Shown one piece after another: positions 39,199 to 48,701 of a stretch of 64,000 nt of DNA. The DNA comes from Neobacillus pocheonensis (lineage in GTDB: Bacteria > Bacillota > Bacilli > Bacillales > Cytobacillaceae). The stretch's first letter is position 1, and every line of letters starts with the position of its first letter. The position numbers were made by a program, and so were the translations under genes. The DNA lies in contig JAMQCR010000001.1 of NCBI GenBank assembly GCA_023702235.1, forward strand, positions 62,001-126,000, given 5' to 3'. Under the pieces are notes generated by a model that saw nothing but the letters and a program-made list of their open reading frames with translations, was not told the origin of the DNA and searched no databases.

Positions 39199-39264
39199 AA
39201 TCTAAAAAAACTGCTTTGTACTTTTGAACGTTTGGGTTTATGATAAGATTGGATATAAAAGTAC

Positions 39265-39420
39265 GAGGGAGTTGATATTTTTGAGTTATTCCGTAGACCC
39301 GGACCCAAGTAGTAGGTGCGGGGAAGTCAATATTATCTTTGAATTGATTGAATTGAATATCAATAATATCAGCTCTAGTAAAGGTAGGATGGCTTCCTCA
39401 AAACTAAAGTGAGGAGGTTT
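39265..39420 (+). promoter_or_regulatory. Structured 5' leader of corA with RBS-sequestering hairpin
   Basis: The leader holds a helix pairing CTTCCTCA (39393-39400) with TGAGGAGG (39410-39417), the latter being the corA ribosome binding site. Upstream, TTGATATT near 39272 can pair with AATATCAA near 39356 and encloses a G/C-rich element (GACCCGG ... CGGGGAAGTC). No known riboswitch class was recognised. Confidence 0.5.
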
Positions 39421-39423
39421 TAT

Positions 39424-40362
39424 ATGCTAGAAATTTTTAAAAGCAACGAAGAGAGAATATTAGAGAAAAACGATAAGATTTCAAAAGGCTGCTGGGTTAA
39501 TATGTATGCCCCTACAGAAGAAGAAATTAACCGAGTTGCCAATGATGCACAAATATCAGTCGATTTAATAAAGGATGCTTTGGATGATGAAGAACGTCCG
39601 AGGATTGAAAGAGATAACGGCCAAATTTATATTATCGTCGATTATCCATATATTACACATGATGAATCAGGATTTCCAATTTACGAAACAATACCAATCG
39701 GAATCGTCTTAACAGATGATTGTATTATTACCATTTCATTAAAAGATTCCCCGATAATGGAAGAATTTAGGAAAAATCGGATCAAAGAATTTTTTACCTT
39801 TAAAAAGACCAGGTTTGCACTGCAAATTTTATTTGTGATTTCATCGTATTATCTGCGGTATCTAAAACAAATTAATAAGAAAACGAATGAAATTGAACGT
39901 GAAGTACATCAATCCATGAAAAATAAAGAACTATATGCATTTTTAGCCTTAGAAAAAAGTTTAGTTTATTTTACGACCTCTTTAAAATCGAATAAAGTTG
40001 TGTTGGATAAAATCCTCCGTTTTAACTATCTAAAAATGTACGAAGAAGATAAGGACTTATTAGAGGATGTCATAATTGAAAAAACGCAGGCAATTGAAAT
40101 GGCTGAAACCTATCGATCCATTTTGAACGGGATGATGAATGCATTCGCATCTATTATTTCCAATAACTTGAATATTGTCATGAAATTTTTAACATCAATC
40201 ACGATTATTCTTTCTTTCCCAACCATGGTTGCCAGCTTTTATGGAATGAACGTGAATATACCATTTCAACACAGCCCTTATGCCTTTTTCATTACGTTAA
40301 TGTTAGCTGGTGTATTATCTTGCGTGACTGGTTTTATTTTTTGGAAAAAGCAATATTTTTAG
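39424..40362 (+). CDS. CorA-type magnesium transporter
   Basis: 312 residues. Large N-terminal cytosolic domain, then two C-terminal TM helices joined by the GMN motif (VASFYGMNVNIPF near residue 280). PRIERDNGQIYIIVDYPY is the conserved beta segment. Mg2+ (or Co2+) uptake. ATG at 39424 after GAGGAGG. The RBS is part of a leader hairpin, so translation may be controlled. Confidence 0.93.
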   Translation: MLEIFKSNEERILEKNDKISKGCWVNMYAPTEEEINRVANDAQISVDLIKDALDDEERPRIERDNGQIYIIVDYPYITHDESGFPIYETIPIGIVLTDDCIITISLKDSPIMEEFRKNRIKEFFTFKKTRFALQILFVISSYYLRYLKQINKKTNEIEREVHQSMKNKELYAFLALEKSLVYFTTSLKSNKVVLDKILRFNYLKMYEEDKDLLEDVIIEKTQAIEMAETYRSILNGMMNAFASIISNNLNIVMKFLTSITIILSFPTMVASFYGMNVNIPFQHSPYAFFITLMLAGVLSCVTGFIFWKKQYF

Positions 40363-40365
40363 AAT

Positions 40366-40396
40366 GCCAGCCTGTTTTTGTGGGCTGGTTTTGTTT
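40366..40396 (+). terminator. Terminator after corA
   Basis: CCAGCC / GGCTGG stem with T-rich loop and TTTTG tail. Confidence 0.7.
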
Positions 40397-40535
40397 ATTA
40401 CTTTATAAAAATCAGCCTGTTTTACGAATGATGAATTGCTAAAGATGTCTAAAAATGCTGTCGTAAATATTTTCAATATTAAAATATTTTTTAGTTGATT
40501 GCTAGTTTTTAATAGTGCTACTATTAACAAGGGAG

Positions 40536-40549
40536 TGTAAGCGTTACCA
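40536..40549. promoter_or_regulatory. CcpA cre-like site upstream of aldehyde dehydrogenase
   Basis: TGTAAGCGTTACCA agrees with the cre consensus TGWAANCGNTNWCA apart from one position. It lies about 55 bases before the start codon. Confidence 0.55.
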
Positions 40550-40604
40550 ATTGGTGTTTACATGTTTTCCAAGGATGTACATAAAGCAAAGGGAGGAATA
40601 TCAT

Positions 40605-42087
40605 TTGAGTCTAGTAGCAGTCAGTCTAAAAGAAAAGGTTGAGAAATTCTTATTGGGGAAAAAGAAGCTTTACATTAATGGTCAATTTGAGGAAAGTCTC
40701 TCTCAAAAAACGTTTGATACCTATAACCCTGCTACTGGTGAGGTCCTTGCTGCCGTGTTTGAAGGTGGACCAGAAGATATTGATCGTGCAGTAAAGGCTG
40801 CACGTAAAGCCTTTGATGAAGGTCCATGGTCAAGAATGGGTACTGCAGAGCGCAGCCGATTAATGTACAAGCTAGCGGATTTAATGGAACAAAATAAAGA
40901 AGAGCTTGCACAACTAGAAACTTTAGATAATGGAAAGCCGATTCGGGAAACAACAGCTGCAGATATCCCGCTTGCAATCGAGCATATGCGTTACTATGCA
41001 GGCTGGGCGACGAAAATCGTGGCCAAACAATTCCTGTGAACGGACCATATTTTAACTATACCCGCCACGAAGCAGTTGGTGTTGTTGGACAAATTATACC
41101 ATGGAATTTCCCACTGTTAATGGCAATGTGGAAGCTAGGTGCAGCACTTGCCACTGGATGCACAGTTGTCTTAAAGCCAGCTGAACAAACTCCACTATCC
41201 GCATTATATTTAGCAGAGCTAATTCAAGAGGCAGGCTTCCCTGCAGGGGTTGTCAATATTGTTCCTGGCTTTGGCGAAACAGCTGGCCAGCCGCTAGTTG
41301 ACCATCCGCTTGTTGATAAAATTGCCTTTACCGGTTCCACTGAAGTTGGAAAGCTAATCATGGAAAAGGCAGCAAAAACACTTAAACGAGTGACGCTTGA
41401 GCTTGGCGGAAAATCGCCAAACATTATTTTACCTGATGCAGATTTAACGAAAGCAATTCCAGGAGCGTTAAATGGCGTTATGTTCAACCAAGGACAGGTT
41501 TGCTGTGCGGGATCACGCGTATTTATTCAAAAGAAACAATTTGATAATGTTGTGGCTGATATGGTGGGCCACGCACAAAAAATTAAGCAGGGCTTTGGAT
41601 TACACTCCGAGACTGAAATCGGCCGCTCGTTTCCATTGAGCAGCAAAACCGCGTTCTTGGATATATAGAAAAAGGCGTGAAAGAAGGAGCAGAACTGCTA
41701 GTGGGTGGCGATAAGCCCTTTGAACAAGGATATTTTGTTTCCCCGACCATTTTTGCCGATGTACGCGATGAAATGACAATTGCCAAAGAAGAAATCTTTG
41801 GACCCGTCATTTCTGCCTTACCATATGATGATCTTGATGAATTAATTGATCGTGCGAATAGCAGCCAATATGGCTTGGCTGCAGGGGTATGGACGAAGGA
41901 TGTGTCAAAAGCACATTATATTGCGGGACGGCTCCGTGCAGGTACCGTTTGGGTGAACTGTTACAACGCTTTCGATGCTGCTTCTCCTTTTGGCGGTTTC
42001 AAACAATCGGGCATTGGTCGGGAAATGGGATCGTATGCATTGAACAACTACACTGAAGTGAAGAGTGTCTGGGTTGGGTTGAACTAA
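40605..42087 (+). pseudogene. NAD(P)-dependent aldehyde dehydrogenase, two frame interruptions
   Basis: About 495 residues after repair. ALDH superfamily: [55 protein letters not shown], catalytic Glu in [13 protein letters not shown], catalytic Cys in [14 protein letters not shown], and C-terminal GTVWVNCYNAFDAASPFGGF. Oxidises aldehydes to acids, close to DhaS. The breaks at 41021-41024 (GTGGCCAAAC) and 41621-41624 (TCGGCCGCTC) are each restored by one G or C. TTG at 40605 follows GGGAGG. Preceded by a cre-like site. Confidence 0.92.
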
Positions 42088-42105
42088 AATCTTGGATTAA
42101 GCATT

Positions 42106-42140
42106 CGAGAACTGGAAAACTTTCGGTTCTCGTTTTTTTA
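42106..42140 (+). terminator. Terminator after aldehyde dehydrogenase
   Basis: CGAGAAC / GTTCTCG stem with a T7 run. Confidence 0.85.
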
Positions 42141-42191
42141 TTGGTAAAATGGGTATGCTAAACCTATATTTGCTAATTTAAGGAGGATATT

Positions 42192-42593
42192 ATGAAATCA
42201 TTTATTGTAGGCTTTCATCAAGAAGATAATGTAGACAGTATGCAAATTCAAAAACTAAGCCAAGAAGATTTTGAAAAATCAACTGAAGGCGGAACAAGGC
42301 ATTTATTTGACCTTGATACAAACATTGGCTTTTTTGTCTTTTTCGATGCAGAGGATGCGGATGGCGATGTGTCTTATCTAGTCCTTCAATATGAAGAAGA
42401 AAATGAAGATCCAGTTGGCTGCTACTCTTTTCAAATGAAGGATTTTTACGAGTTTATGGCACTTTACTTAAATGACCTGGAATTTAATGAAGAGATTGAT
42501 GAAGAAGCCGATGATGAGGAATACGGACCGATTCATCATCTGGCCCACTTATTGTTTCATATTGTTGAAGAAGGCAGGGATCTTGAGGTATAA
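42192..42593 (+). CDS. Acidic cytosolic protein of unknown function
   Basis: 133 residues, very rich in Asp/Glu (FNEEIDEEADDEEYGPIHH near the C-terminus). No signal peptide or TM segment. RBS AAGGAGG before ATG. I do not recognise the family. It is flanked by terminators on both sides and so is probably a single-gene unit. Confidence 0.7.
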   Translation: MKSFIVGFHQEDNVDSMQIQKLSQEDFEKSTEGGTRHLFDLDTNIGFFVFFDAEDADGDVSYLVLQYEEENEDPVGCYSFQMKDFYEFMALYLNDLEFNEEIDEEADDEEYGPIHHLAHLLFHIVEEGRDLEV

Positions 42594-42631
42594 AGTTAAG
42601 TTTTTTACGAAAAAACCTTGAACAACTGGTT

Positions 42632-42660
42632 AAGGACGCTACTTATGAGCGTCCTTTTTC
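42632..42660 (+). terminator. Terminator of the acidic protein gene
   Basis: AAGGACGCT / AGCGTCCTT stem, T5 run. Confidence 0.85.
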
Positions 42661-42681
42661 CTCTTTATTTGCGAATCAATT

Positions 42682-42714
42682 AAGAAGCACTGGACAACTG
42701 CCCAGTGCTTCTTT
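42682..42714 (-). terminator. Terminator of the DHA2 MFS gene
   Basis: AAGAAGCACTGG / CCAGTGCTTCTT stem, T run on the minus strand. Confidence 0.85.
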
Positions 42715-44243
42715 TAGTTACCTTTTGCTGCTTTATTAGCAACCACTACACGCGCTTTACCCATAAAAATGATCACTATTGCTGCAAGCACAATCGGGAT
42801 CAATGCGAGCACGAAGGTGTGTGTAATCGATTCTGACATGGCATGAACAATTTTATCTAAAATAAAGCTAGGTATTTTAGAACGTTCGCTAGCTTGGAAA
42901 ATTTGTCTTGGATCCCCCATTTTAAACTGAGCTGCTCCTTGACCGCCTGCTCCCTGCATCCCTTTAAAGGCTTCTTTTAATTTATCGGTAAATACATTGT
43001 TTTGAATGGTACCGAAAATGGTTACACCTAATGTCATTCCAAAAGAACGAAGGAATGCGTTCGTAGAGTTGGCTGAACCACGGTATTGCGGCTCCAGATT
43101 GTGCATCGATGCTGTGGGTAATAAGGAGAAGGAGAAACCGACCCCGAATCCTACTAGAATCATATAAATCGTAAGCAAATAACGAGCCGTATCTGGCGTC
43201 ATGCTGCCAAGGAAAAACATTCCGACCACATAGGAAATAATCGAGATAACCATTAGGTTTCGATACGTGGTTTTCGTAAGGAAGATCCCGCCAACCGAAC
43301 TACCTGCTACAGATCCTAACATCATCGGTGTTAAAATTAACCCGGCATTCTTAGCGGAACCGCCATATACAGCTTGAACGAAAATCGGAATAAATACAGT
43401 TAGAATAATGAAGGTTCCACCATACAAAAAGGAAAGAATTTGCGATGTCGCAAATAAGCGTCTTTTAAACAGCCAAAGTGGCAATATTGGCTCCTGGGCT
43501 TTGAATTCGGCAATGAAAAAGGCAATAAAAAAGACAAAGAAGCTTGCAAATAAACCAATAATTTGAACGGAATTCCAAGCGTAATCTTTTCCACCAAACT
43601 CAAGGGCAAACATTAAGCTGACTACAGAAATAACAAGGGTAATAGCTCCGATCCAGTCAATTTTTTGCTTAGAATGCTGCAAGGATTCCTTATAGAAACG
43701 AATAATCAAAATAAGTGAAACAATACCAATTGGAACATTGACATAAAAAACCCAATGCCAGCTGATAAAATCGGTAATATAGGCTCCGAGCAGCGGTCCT
43801 AACACGCTGGCTGCACCAAATACTGCACCGAGTAAACCCGTCATTTTACCACGGTTTTCAGGTGGGAAAATATCAAAAACGATAGTAAAGGCGATTGGCA
43901 TAAGAGCCCCGCCGCCAATCCCTTGAATGGCACGGAAGATACTTAACTGAATGATACTTTGTGCCAATCCACAGAGGGCAGAGCCAATAAGAAATACGAC
44001 TAATCCGAAAATGAAAAAGCGTTTCCGCCCGAACATGTCGGATAGTTTACCGAAAATAGGCATTCCCGCCATGACAGCGACCATATAGGCAGACGTTACC
44101 CAAATAAATTTGTCAAACCCACCAAGGTCTGACACGATCGTTCCCATCGCTGTTGCTACAATCGTATTATCCATAGCAGCCATTAAAATCCCTAAAAGCA
44201 GCCCAACGACAACGAATTTAAGATTATTATCTTTTTTTATCAT
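42714..44243 (-). CDS. MFS multidrug transporter, DHA2 (14-TM, EmrB/QacA-like)
   Basis: About 509 residues with 14 predicted TM helices. Motif A GKLSDMFGRKRFFIFGLVVF, motif C-like GAVFGAASVLGPLLGAYITD and MDNTIVATAMGTIV near the start, all typical of the DHA2 drug:H+ antiporters. ATG at 44243 uses AAGGAG 6 bases upstream. A MarR regulator is divergent, with a palindromic operator between them, which suggests local drug-responsive control. Confidence 0.92.
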   Translation of the reverse strand: MIKKDNNLKFVVVGLLLGILMAAMDNTIVATAMGTIVSDLGGFDKFIWVTSAYMVAVMAGMPIFGKLSDMFGRKRFFIFGLVVFLIGSALCGLAQSIIQLSIFRAIQGIGGGALMPIAFTIVFDIFPPENRGKMTGLLGAVFGAASVLGPLLGAYITDFISWHWVFYVNVPIGIVSLILIIRFYKESLQHSKQKIDWIGAITLVISVVSLMFALEFGGKDYAWNSVQIIGLFASFFVFFIAFFIAEFKAQEPILPLWLFKRRLFATSQILSFLYGGTFIILTVFIPIFVQAVYGGSAKNAGLILTPMMLGSVAGSSVGGIFLTKTTYRNLMVISIISYVVGMFFLGSMTPDTARYLLTIYMILVGFGVGFSFSLLPTASMHNLEPQYRGSANSTNAFLRSFGMTLGVTIFGTIQNNVFTDKLKEAFKGMQGAGGQGAAQFKMGDPRQIFQASERSKIPSFILDKIVHAMSESITHTFVLALIPIVLAAIVIIFMGKARVVVANKAAKGN

Positions 44244-44352
44244 AAAATTCTCCTTATTCATTCCTGAAGTTTAAAATGGTAGTGTCTCGAAAGCCTCCTT
44301 TACATCTAATAAAAAAGTTTGATAAGATAAAATAAATTTCGGAAACCATTTA

Positions 44353-44367
44353 TCTTGATAATCAAGA
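44353..44367. promoter_or_regulatory. MarR-type operator palindrome
   Basis: Perfect TCTTGAT-A-ATCAAGA dyad immediately before a TATAAT -10 element at 44371-44376, in the divergent MFS/MarR intergenic region. Confidence 0.65.
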
Positions 44368-44402
44368 CATTATAATTTTAAAAGGAAGGATGAGAACTGT
44401 CA

Positions 44403-44875
44403 ATGGCTATATCCAATCATCCTGAACTCATTAGTGATTTAATTAAAGGTTTACGAAAGTTAACCACGAGAACGGTTCTTTTTCAACAAAAGGCCGCTCA
44501 TTCTCTTGGGGTTGTTCATACTGATTTTAAGACGGCTGACATTTTGAATGAAGTCGGCCGCTTACTGCTGGGGAGCTCGGGAAAATAACTGGTCTTAGCA
44601 CAGGTTCTGTTACGGCTTTAATCGACAGGCTCGAGCAAGCAGGGTATGTGAGGAGAGAAAAAGATCCCAACGACCGCCGTCGGGTGATCATTGTCCCTGT
44701 TAAAGAACGTCAGAAATTTATCAAAGAGCATTATGTCCCTTTAAACAAATCTTTTTCAGAATTATGCTCACACTATAATGAAGAAGAATTATCGCTTATC
44801 ATTGGATTTATTGAAAAAACCATTGCCATTCATGAAAAGGAAATTCAACGTTCTAGTCAATCCCAATCTGAATAA
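44403..44875 (+). pseudogene. MarR family regulator, frame interrupted
   Basis: About 157 residues after repair. First part LIKGLRKLTTRTVLFQQKAA...; after the break at 44556-44559 the winged-helix DNA-binding region PLTAGELGKITGLSTGSVTA and LIDRLEQAGYVRREKDPNDR, a classical MarR HTH-wing. Probably represses the divergent DHA2 pump through the 44353-44367 palindrome. GTCGGCCGCTT would be GTCGGCCCGCTT. RBS AAGGA. Confidence 0.88.
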
Positions 44876-44905
44876 ACAACAATAAGGGAAGGATGTTAGC
44901 AGTTT

Positions 44906-45772
44906 ATGTATCAAGTAAAAGTATACAAAGATAATGCCTATGACGTTTATGAACTTACTAATTCAGAAGCTAATTCTTGGTTAAAGGTGGTTCCTGAGCG
45001 CGGAGGAATTATTACCGGTTTTGGAGTGGAAGGAGAAGAAACGCTTTTCCTAAACAAAGGAACGTTATATCATGCTGAAAAAAATATTAGAGGCGGGATA
45101 CCGATTCTTTTTCCCATCTCAGGGCAATTAGATAAAGGCGAATACGAATGGAACGGCAAAGTTTATCATATGAAAAATCATGGTGTTGCAAGAAACAACC
45201 CATGGGAAGTCATTGCCACTAAGGCAGATGAAGAACAGGCATCTATAACCTTACGTTTAAAAAGTAATGCGGAAACTAAAATCGAATTTCCATTTGATTT
45301 TGAATTAATTTTCACCTATACATTAACTACCAAGGGTTTAGAGATTCATCAGCAATATATGAACCATTCCGATTCTTCGATGCCGATGTATCCTGGTTTT
45401 CATCCATATTTTAAAACCACTCACAAGGATTTAACCTATATAACCGATGCAAAAACCTATTTGGATTATAATGATATGGCAGTGAAGGAGATAGAAGGAA
45501 GATTAGATTTGGCGGATAAGAAGGAATCGTTCGCACTCTTGGATGCCACAAAAAAGGAAATTGCCTTTGAGCTGCCCGATCGAAAGAAAACGATCTCATT
45601 GACGTATGGCAATGAATTTAACTATGTCGTCTTGTGGACAGAAAAAGATCAAGACTTCGTTTGTGTGGAACCGTGGATGGCTTTGACAAATGAACTGAAT
45701 CGAAAAGAGGAATTGGTCATGGTCAAACCGGGTGAAACACTACGTACAACTTTGAATATTTCCGTTAAGTAA
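44906..45772 (+). CDS. Aldose 1-epimerase family protein
   Basis: 288 residues, beta-rich galactose mutarotase-like fold. RGGIPILFPISGQLDKGEYE and MKNHGVARNNPWEV carry the catalytic His; YPGFHPYFKTT another conserved block. Similar to YeaD/LacX-type sugar-phosphate epimerases. Substrate unknown. RBS AAGGA before ATG. Confidence 0.88.
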   Translation: MYQVKVYKDNAYDVYELTNSEANSWLKVVPERGGIITGFGVEGEETLFLNKGTLYHAEKNIRGGIPILFPISGQLDKGEYEWNGKVYHMKNHGVARNNPWEVIATKADEEQASITLRLKSNAETKIEFPFDFELIFTYTLTTKGLEIHQQYMNHSDSSMPMYPGFHPYFKTTHKDLTYITDAKTYLDYNDMAVKEIEGRLDLADKKESFALLDATKKEIAFELPDRKKTISLTYGNEFNYVVLWTEKDQDFVCVEPWMALTNELNRKEELVMVKPGETLRTTLNISVK

Positions 45773-45789
45773 AGGCTCCTTGATAATAT

Positions 45790-45841
45790 TTACACAAAGA
45801 AACGATGAGGCGATTTGCTTCATCGTTTCTTTGTGTAAATA
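45790..45841. terminator. Long bidirectional terminator
   Basis: TTTACACAAAGAAACGATGA arm paired perfectly with its complement at 45820-45840; loop about 10 bases; convergent genes. Confidence 0.92.
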
Positions 45842-45844
45842 TAA

Positions 45845-46227
45845 TTACCTCTGGAAAAACTCGACCTTTTCGCCTTCAGGTCCCTGAACAAAGAAAAGAC
45901 GGTATCCATTAGGAAGTGTTGAAATTTCGTTGGAAATAAATTTAACATCTAATCCCTTTAAGCGACTAAACTCTGCTTCGATTTCATCGACAGCAATCGC
46001 AAAATGGTTGACGATTCCTTCAGTTGGAAAAACGCCTTCAGCGACATGGATTAACTCTAATTCAGTTTCGTCAGAACCATTAAATCCAAGGAAAGCTAGT
46101 GTCTTCGTGCCACCTGCAATGGTCAGTTTATCTTTTAACTCCATGCCAACAACCTCTTGATAAAACGTAAGGGCGGCATCCAAGTTTTTTACCATGACGC
46201 CAATATGGTCAATTTTCTTACCGGCAT
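45845..46227 (-). pseudogene. VOC/glyoxalase family protein (methylmalonyl-CoA epimerase-like), frame shortened
   Basis: About 127 residues. From ATG at 46227 (ideal AAGGAGG 7 bases upstream) it reads MPVRK, then a shortened A run near 46213-46216 shifts into IDHIGVMVKNLDAALTFYQE, the typical VOC start. Metal ligands: His in IDHIG, Glu in ETELELIHV, His in IVNHFAIAVDE and Glu in EKVEFFQR are all seen. It could be a methylmalonyl-CoA epimerase or glyoxalase-like lyase. Confidence 0.8.
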
Positions 46228-46256
46228 TTCAGTGCCTCCTTAAATGGATTTCGTTT

Positions 46257-46820
46257 TTAGGATTTTAAAACATCGTGATCAACATACCGCTCGCCGTTTA
46301 ATTCACTTATCACATTAATGGCAACCTTTGCTCCGTCACCTGCAGTAATGATGGTATGTACACTCACACCAGCAACCGTTCCAGCTGCCCAAATACCCTC
46401 TAAATTTGTTTTTCCAGCTGCATCCACATCAAGAACGGTTTTGATTCTTGGTTCTGTTCCAGGCTTAGTTTTTAAGCCAATTGTTTCAGCAAGGGTAACC
46501 AATGCTCCAGTGGCAACGATCACGTGTGCAGCTTCATAGCTATTTTCTTCTGTTTCCACTTTATAACCGGTCTCAGTTTTACTTACATTCGTCACTGTAG
46601 CCTGGACAATTTCAGCGCCAAATTTGCTTGCTTGCTTTTTACCGATTTCGATAAGGTCAGGTCCAGTAATTTCTAAAACACCATAATGATTTTCAATCCA
46701 TGCCCGTTTTGTCATACTTTTATCATTATCAACTACCAATGTTTTCTTTCCAGCCTTTGCCGTAAATAACGCCGCACTCGCGCCTGCAGCTCCAGCCCCA
46801 ATAATGACTACATCAAACAT
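46257..46820 (-). CDS. Half-size thioredoxin-reductase-like FAD protein
   Basis: 188 residues, about 120 shorter than thioredoxin reductase. It keeps the FAD motifs VVIIGAGAAGASAALFTAKA and LEGIWAAGTVAGVSVHTIIT with GDGAKVAINVI, but lacks the NADPH domain and the CxxC. Similar small FAD proteins exist in Bacillaceae. It would need another reductant. ATG at 46820 with GGAGG 7 bases upstream. Upstream of it is a cre-like element at 46888. Confidence 0.8.
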   Translation of the reverse strand: MFDVVIIGAGAAGASAALFTAKAGKKTLVVDNDKSMTKRAWIENHYGVLEITGPDLIEIGKKQASKFGAEIVQATVTNVSKTETGYKVETEENSYEAAHVIVATGALVTLAETIGLKTKPGTEPRIKTVLDVDAAGKTNLEGIWAAGTVAGVSVHTIITAGDGAKVAINVISELNGERYVDHDVLKS

Positions 46821-46887
46821 ATTCATACCTCCAATTAATGAAAATTTTGTACGAATAAATTTTAATCTTCTAAGAAGAAAATGTAAA

Positions 46888-46901
46888 TGAAAGTGCTTAC
46901 T
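46888..46901. promoter_or_regulatory. Possible cre-like site
   Basis: TGAAAGTGCTTACT resembles cre (TGWAANCGNTNWCA) with the central CG replaced by TG. It lies between the divergent FAD protein and oppA genes. Confidence 0.35.
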
Positions 46902-46955
46902 TTCTCTGTCCCTCGCAAATAAAAAAGAGATGAATCTATTTCACAGTTTTAATTA

Positions 46956-46984
46956 TTTACGATTAATGTTTTATCATGTAAAAT
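46956..46984 (+). promoter_or_regulatory. Sigma-A-like promoter of the opp operon
   Basis: TTTACG, 17-base spacer, TAAAAT; about 110 bases upstream of the oppA GTG start. Confidence 0.5.
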
Positions 46985-47095
46985 TAACAACTGGAATACA
47001 TATAAGAATAATAGGAATTAAATACATACTGAAAGCTAGACTATTATTTTTATATATTGTTAAAAAATTTTTTTCAACTTAGGAGGAAAGAACAA

Positions 47096-48682
47096 GTGGG
47101 TCGTAAAAATGTAAATATTCTTGTAGCCATTTTACTTAGTATTTTTCTTGCACTTGCTGGCTGTTCTTCGAAATCGACGAATACAGCAAGTTCTAATGAT
47201 AAAAATCAAGGAGCAAATAAACCAGATACATTTGTTTATGGAATTGATGGGGATCCAGGAAATGCGGTTAATGTTATCACAACAGGTGACCGTTACGGAT
47301 TAATGGAAATCAAGGCTCTTTATTCTCCGTTGTATATGTATAACGGAAAAGATGATGTGAAATATTTCTTAGCTGAAAGCATGACACCATCTTCAGATTT
47401 CTTAACCTATACCGCCAAATTAAGAAAAGGCGTTAAGTGGTCTGATGGGCAACCGTTTACTGCAGATGATGTCGTTTTCACTTATGAAGAAATGTTAAAA
47501 GAATCAAATGGTGGTTGGGCGAGAAGCCAGCTTATTTTTAACAATCAACCTGTTAAAGTTGAAAAGGTAGATGACTATACAGTAAAATTCACTCTTCCAC
47601 AAGTTAGTATGGGCGCGATGGAAGCTCTAGGAAATATTTTTATTATGCCTAAACATATTTACCAAGGTGAAACCAATATTGCTAACAGCCCTAAAAATGC
47701 GACACCTGTTGGTACTGGACCATACAAGCTCAAGGAATACAAGGCTGGGGAAAGCGTTACGTTTGAAAAGAACGATGATTATTTCCTAGGTGCTCCTAAG
47801 ATTTCCAAAGTTGTTTATCGTATTATTATGGATGCGAATACTGCTACAATGGCACTCCAAAAAGGAGAAATTAATGCATTAGCTATTCAGCCTTCAGACA
47901 CAAGTAAATTTAAAGGCAATTCCAATGTAACTATTAAACCTTATGACGAGGGACGAATTGGTTACTTAGCCTTTAACTTAAGTTCAAAAGCAGTACAAGC
48001 AAAAGAGGTAAGACAGGCAATTGCCTTCGGATTGAATCGTGATGAAATCAATACGGCAAGCTATTTTTCCACTGATTTTTCCAAAACTGCGTATTCATTC
48101 TTACCTAAAAAAGCAACTTATTATACTGATAATGTAGAAAAGCATAAATTTGATACAAAGAAAGCAAAAGATCTATTGTCAAAAGCAGGAGTTTCTAATT
48201 TGAAATTAAAACTTGCTTTTATTGCAAATAATCCAATTCAGCAAAAGCAAGCCGCTGTTATCCAACAAAACTTAAAAGCTGTCGGTATTGATGTTCAGCT
48301 TGTAGGTATGGATGCAACTGCCTTAAGTAAAAAGCTTCAAAGCGTACAAACGGACTTTGATATGTACCTTAACGGATACATCATGGGAATTGACCCGGAC
48401 ACATTTAATTCATTGTTTGTAACCAATGGTGAAGCAAACTATATGCATTATAGCAATGCTAAAGTTGATGATTTATTTAATCAAGGCCGTGTTGAGAAAG
48501 ATGATGCAAAACGTAAAGCGATTTATGAAGATATTCAAAAAATCATTATCGATGATGCTGCATTCTATCCAATTACAGAAAACAAACGGATCCTCGCGAT
48601 TGATTCAAGAATCAAAGGAATTGATAAAGCAGGCTTAGTTCCAGTTTACACGTTTGAGGATATGTCGAAGCTATCTTATTAA
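47096..48682 (+). CDS. oppA: Oligopeptide ABC transporter substrate-binding lipoprotein
   Basis: 528 residues, SBP family 5. Lipobox LALAGCSSK near residue 22, then KLRKGVKWSDGQPFTADDVV, the SBP_5 signature near residue 115. C-terminal half has YMHYSNAKVDDLFNQGR. Binds peptides (or nickel/other solutes) outside the membrane. GTG at 47096 follows AGGAGGAAAG. Leads an oppA-B-C-D-F unit, with a hairpin after it that may lower downstream expression. Confidence 0.9.
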   Translation: MGRKNVNILVAILLSIFLALAGCSSKSTNTASSNDKNQGANKPDTFVYGIDGDPGNAVNVITTGDRYGLMEIKALYSPLYMYNGKDDVKYFLAESMTPSSDFLTYTAKLRKGVKWSDGQPFTADDVVFTYEEMLKESNGGWARSQLIFNNQPVKVEKVDDYTVKFTLPQVSMGAMEALGNIFIMPKHIYQGETNIANSPKNATPVGTGPYKLKEYKAGESVTFEKNDDYFLGAPKISKVVYRIIMDANTATMALQKGEINALAIQPSDTSKFKGNSNVTIKPYDEGRIGYLAFNLSSKAVQAKEVRQAIAFGLNRDEINTASYFSTDFSKTAYSFLPKKATYYTDNVEKHKFDTKKAKDLLSKAGVSNLKLKLAFIANNPIQQKQAAVIQQNLKAVGIDVQLVGMDATALSKKLQSVQTDFDMYLNGYIMGIDPDTFNSLFVTNGEANYMHYSNAKVDDLFNQGRVEKDDAKRKAIYEDIQKIIIDDAAFYPITENKRILAIDSRIKGIDKAGLVPVYTFEDMSKLSY

Positions 48683-48701
48683 TAAAATAGAAGCATTATA
48701 G

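Noticed and set aside
39224..39412. 62-codon open frame upstream of corA
   Set aside because: Composition is not protein-like, the region folds as a leader, and the frame lacks a ribosome site.
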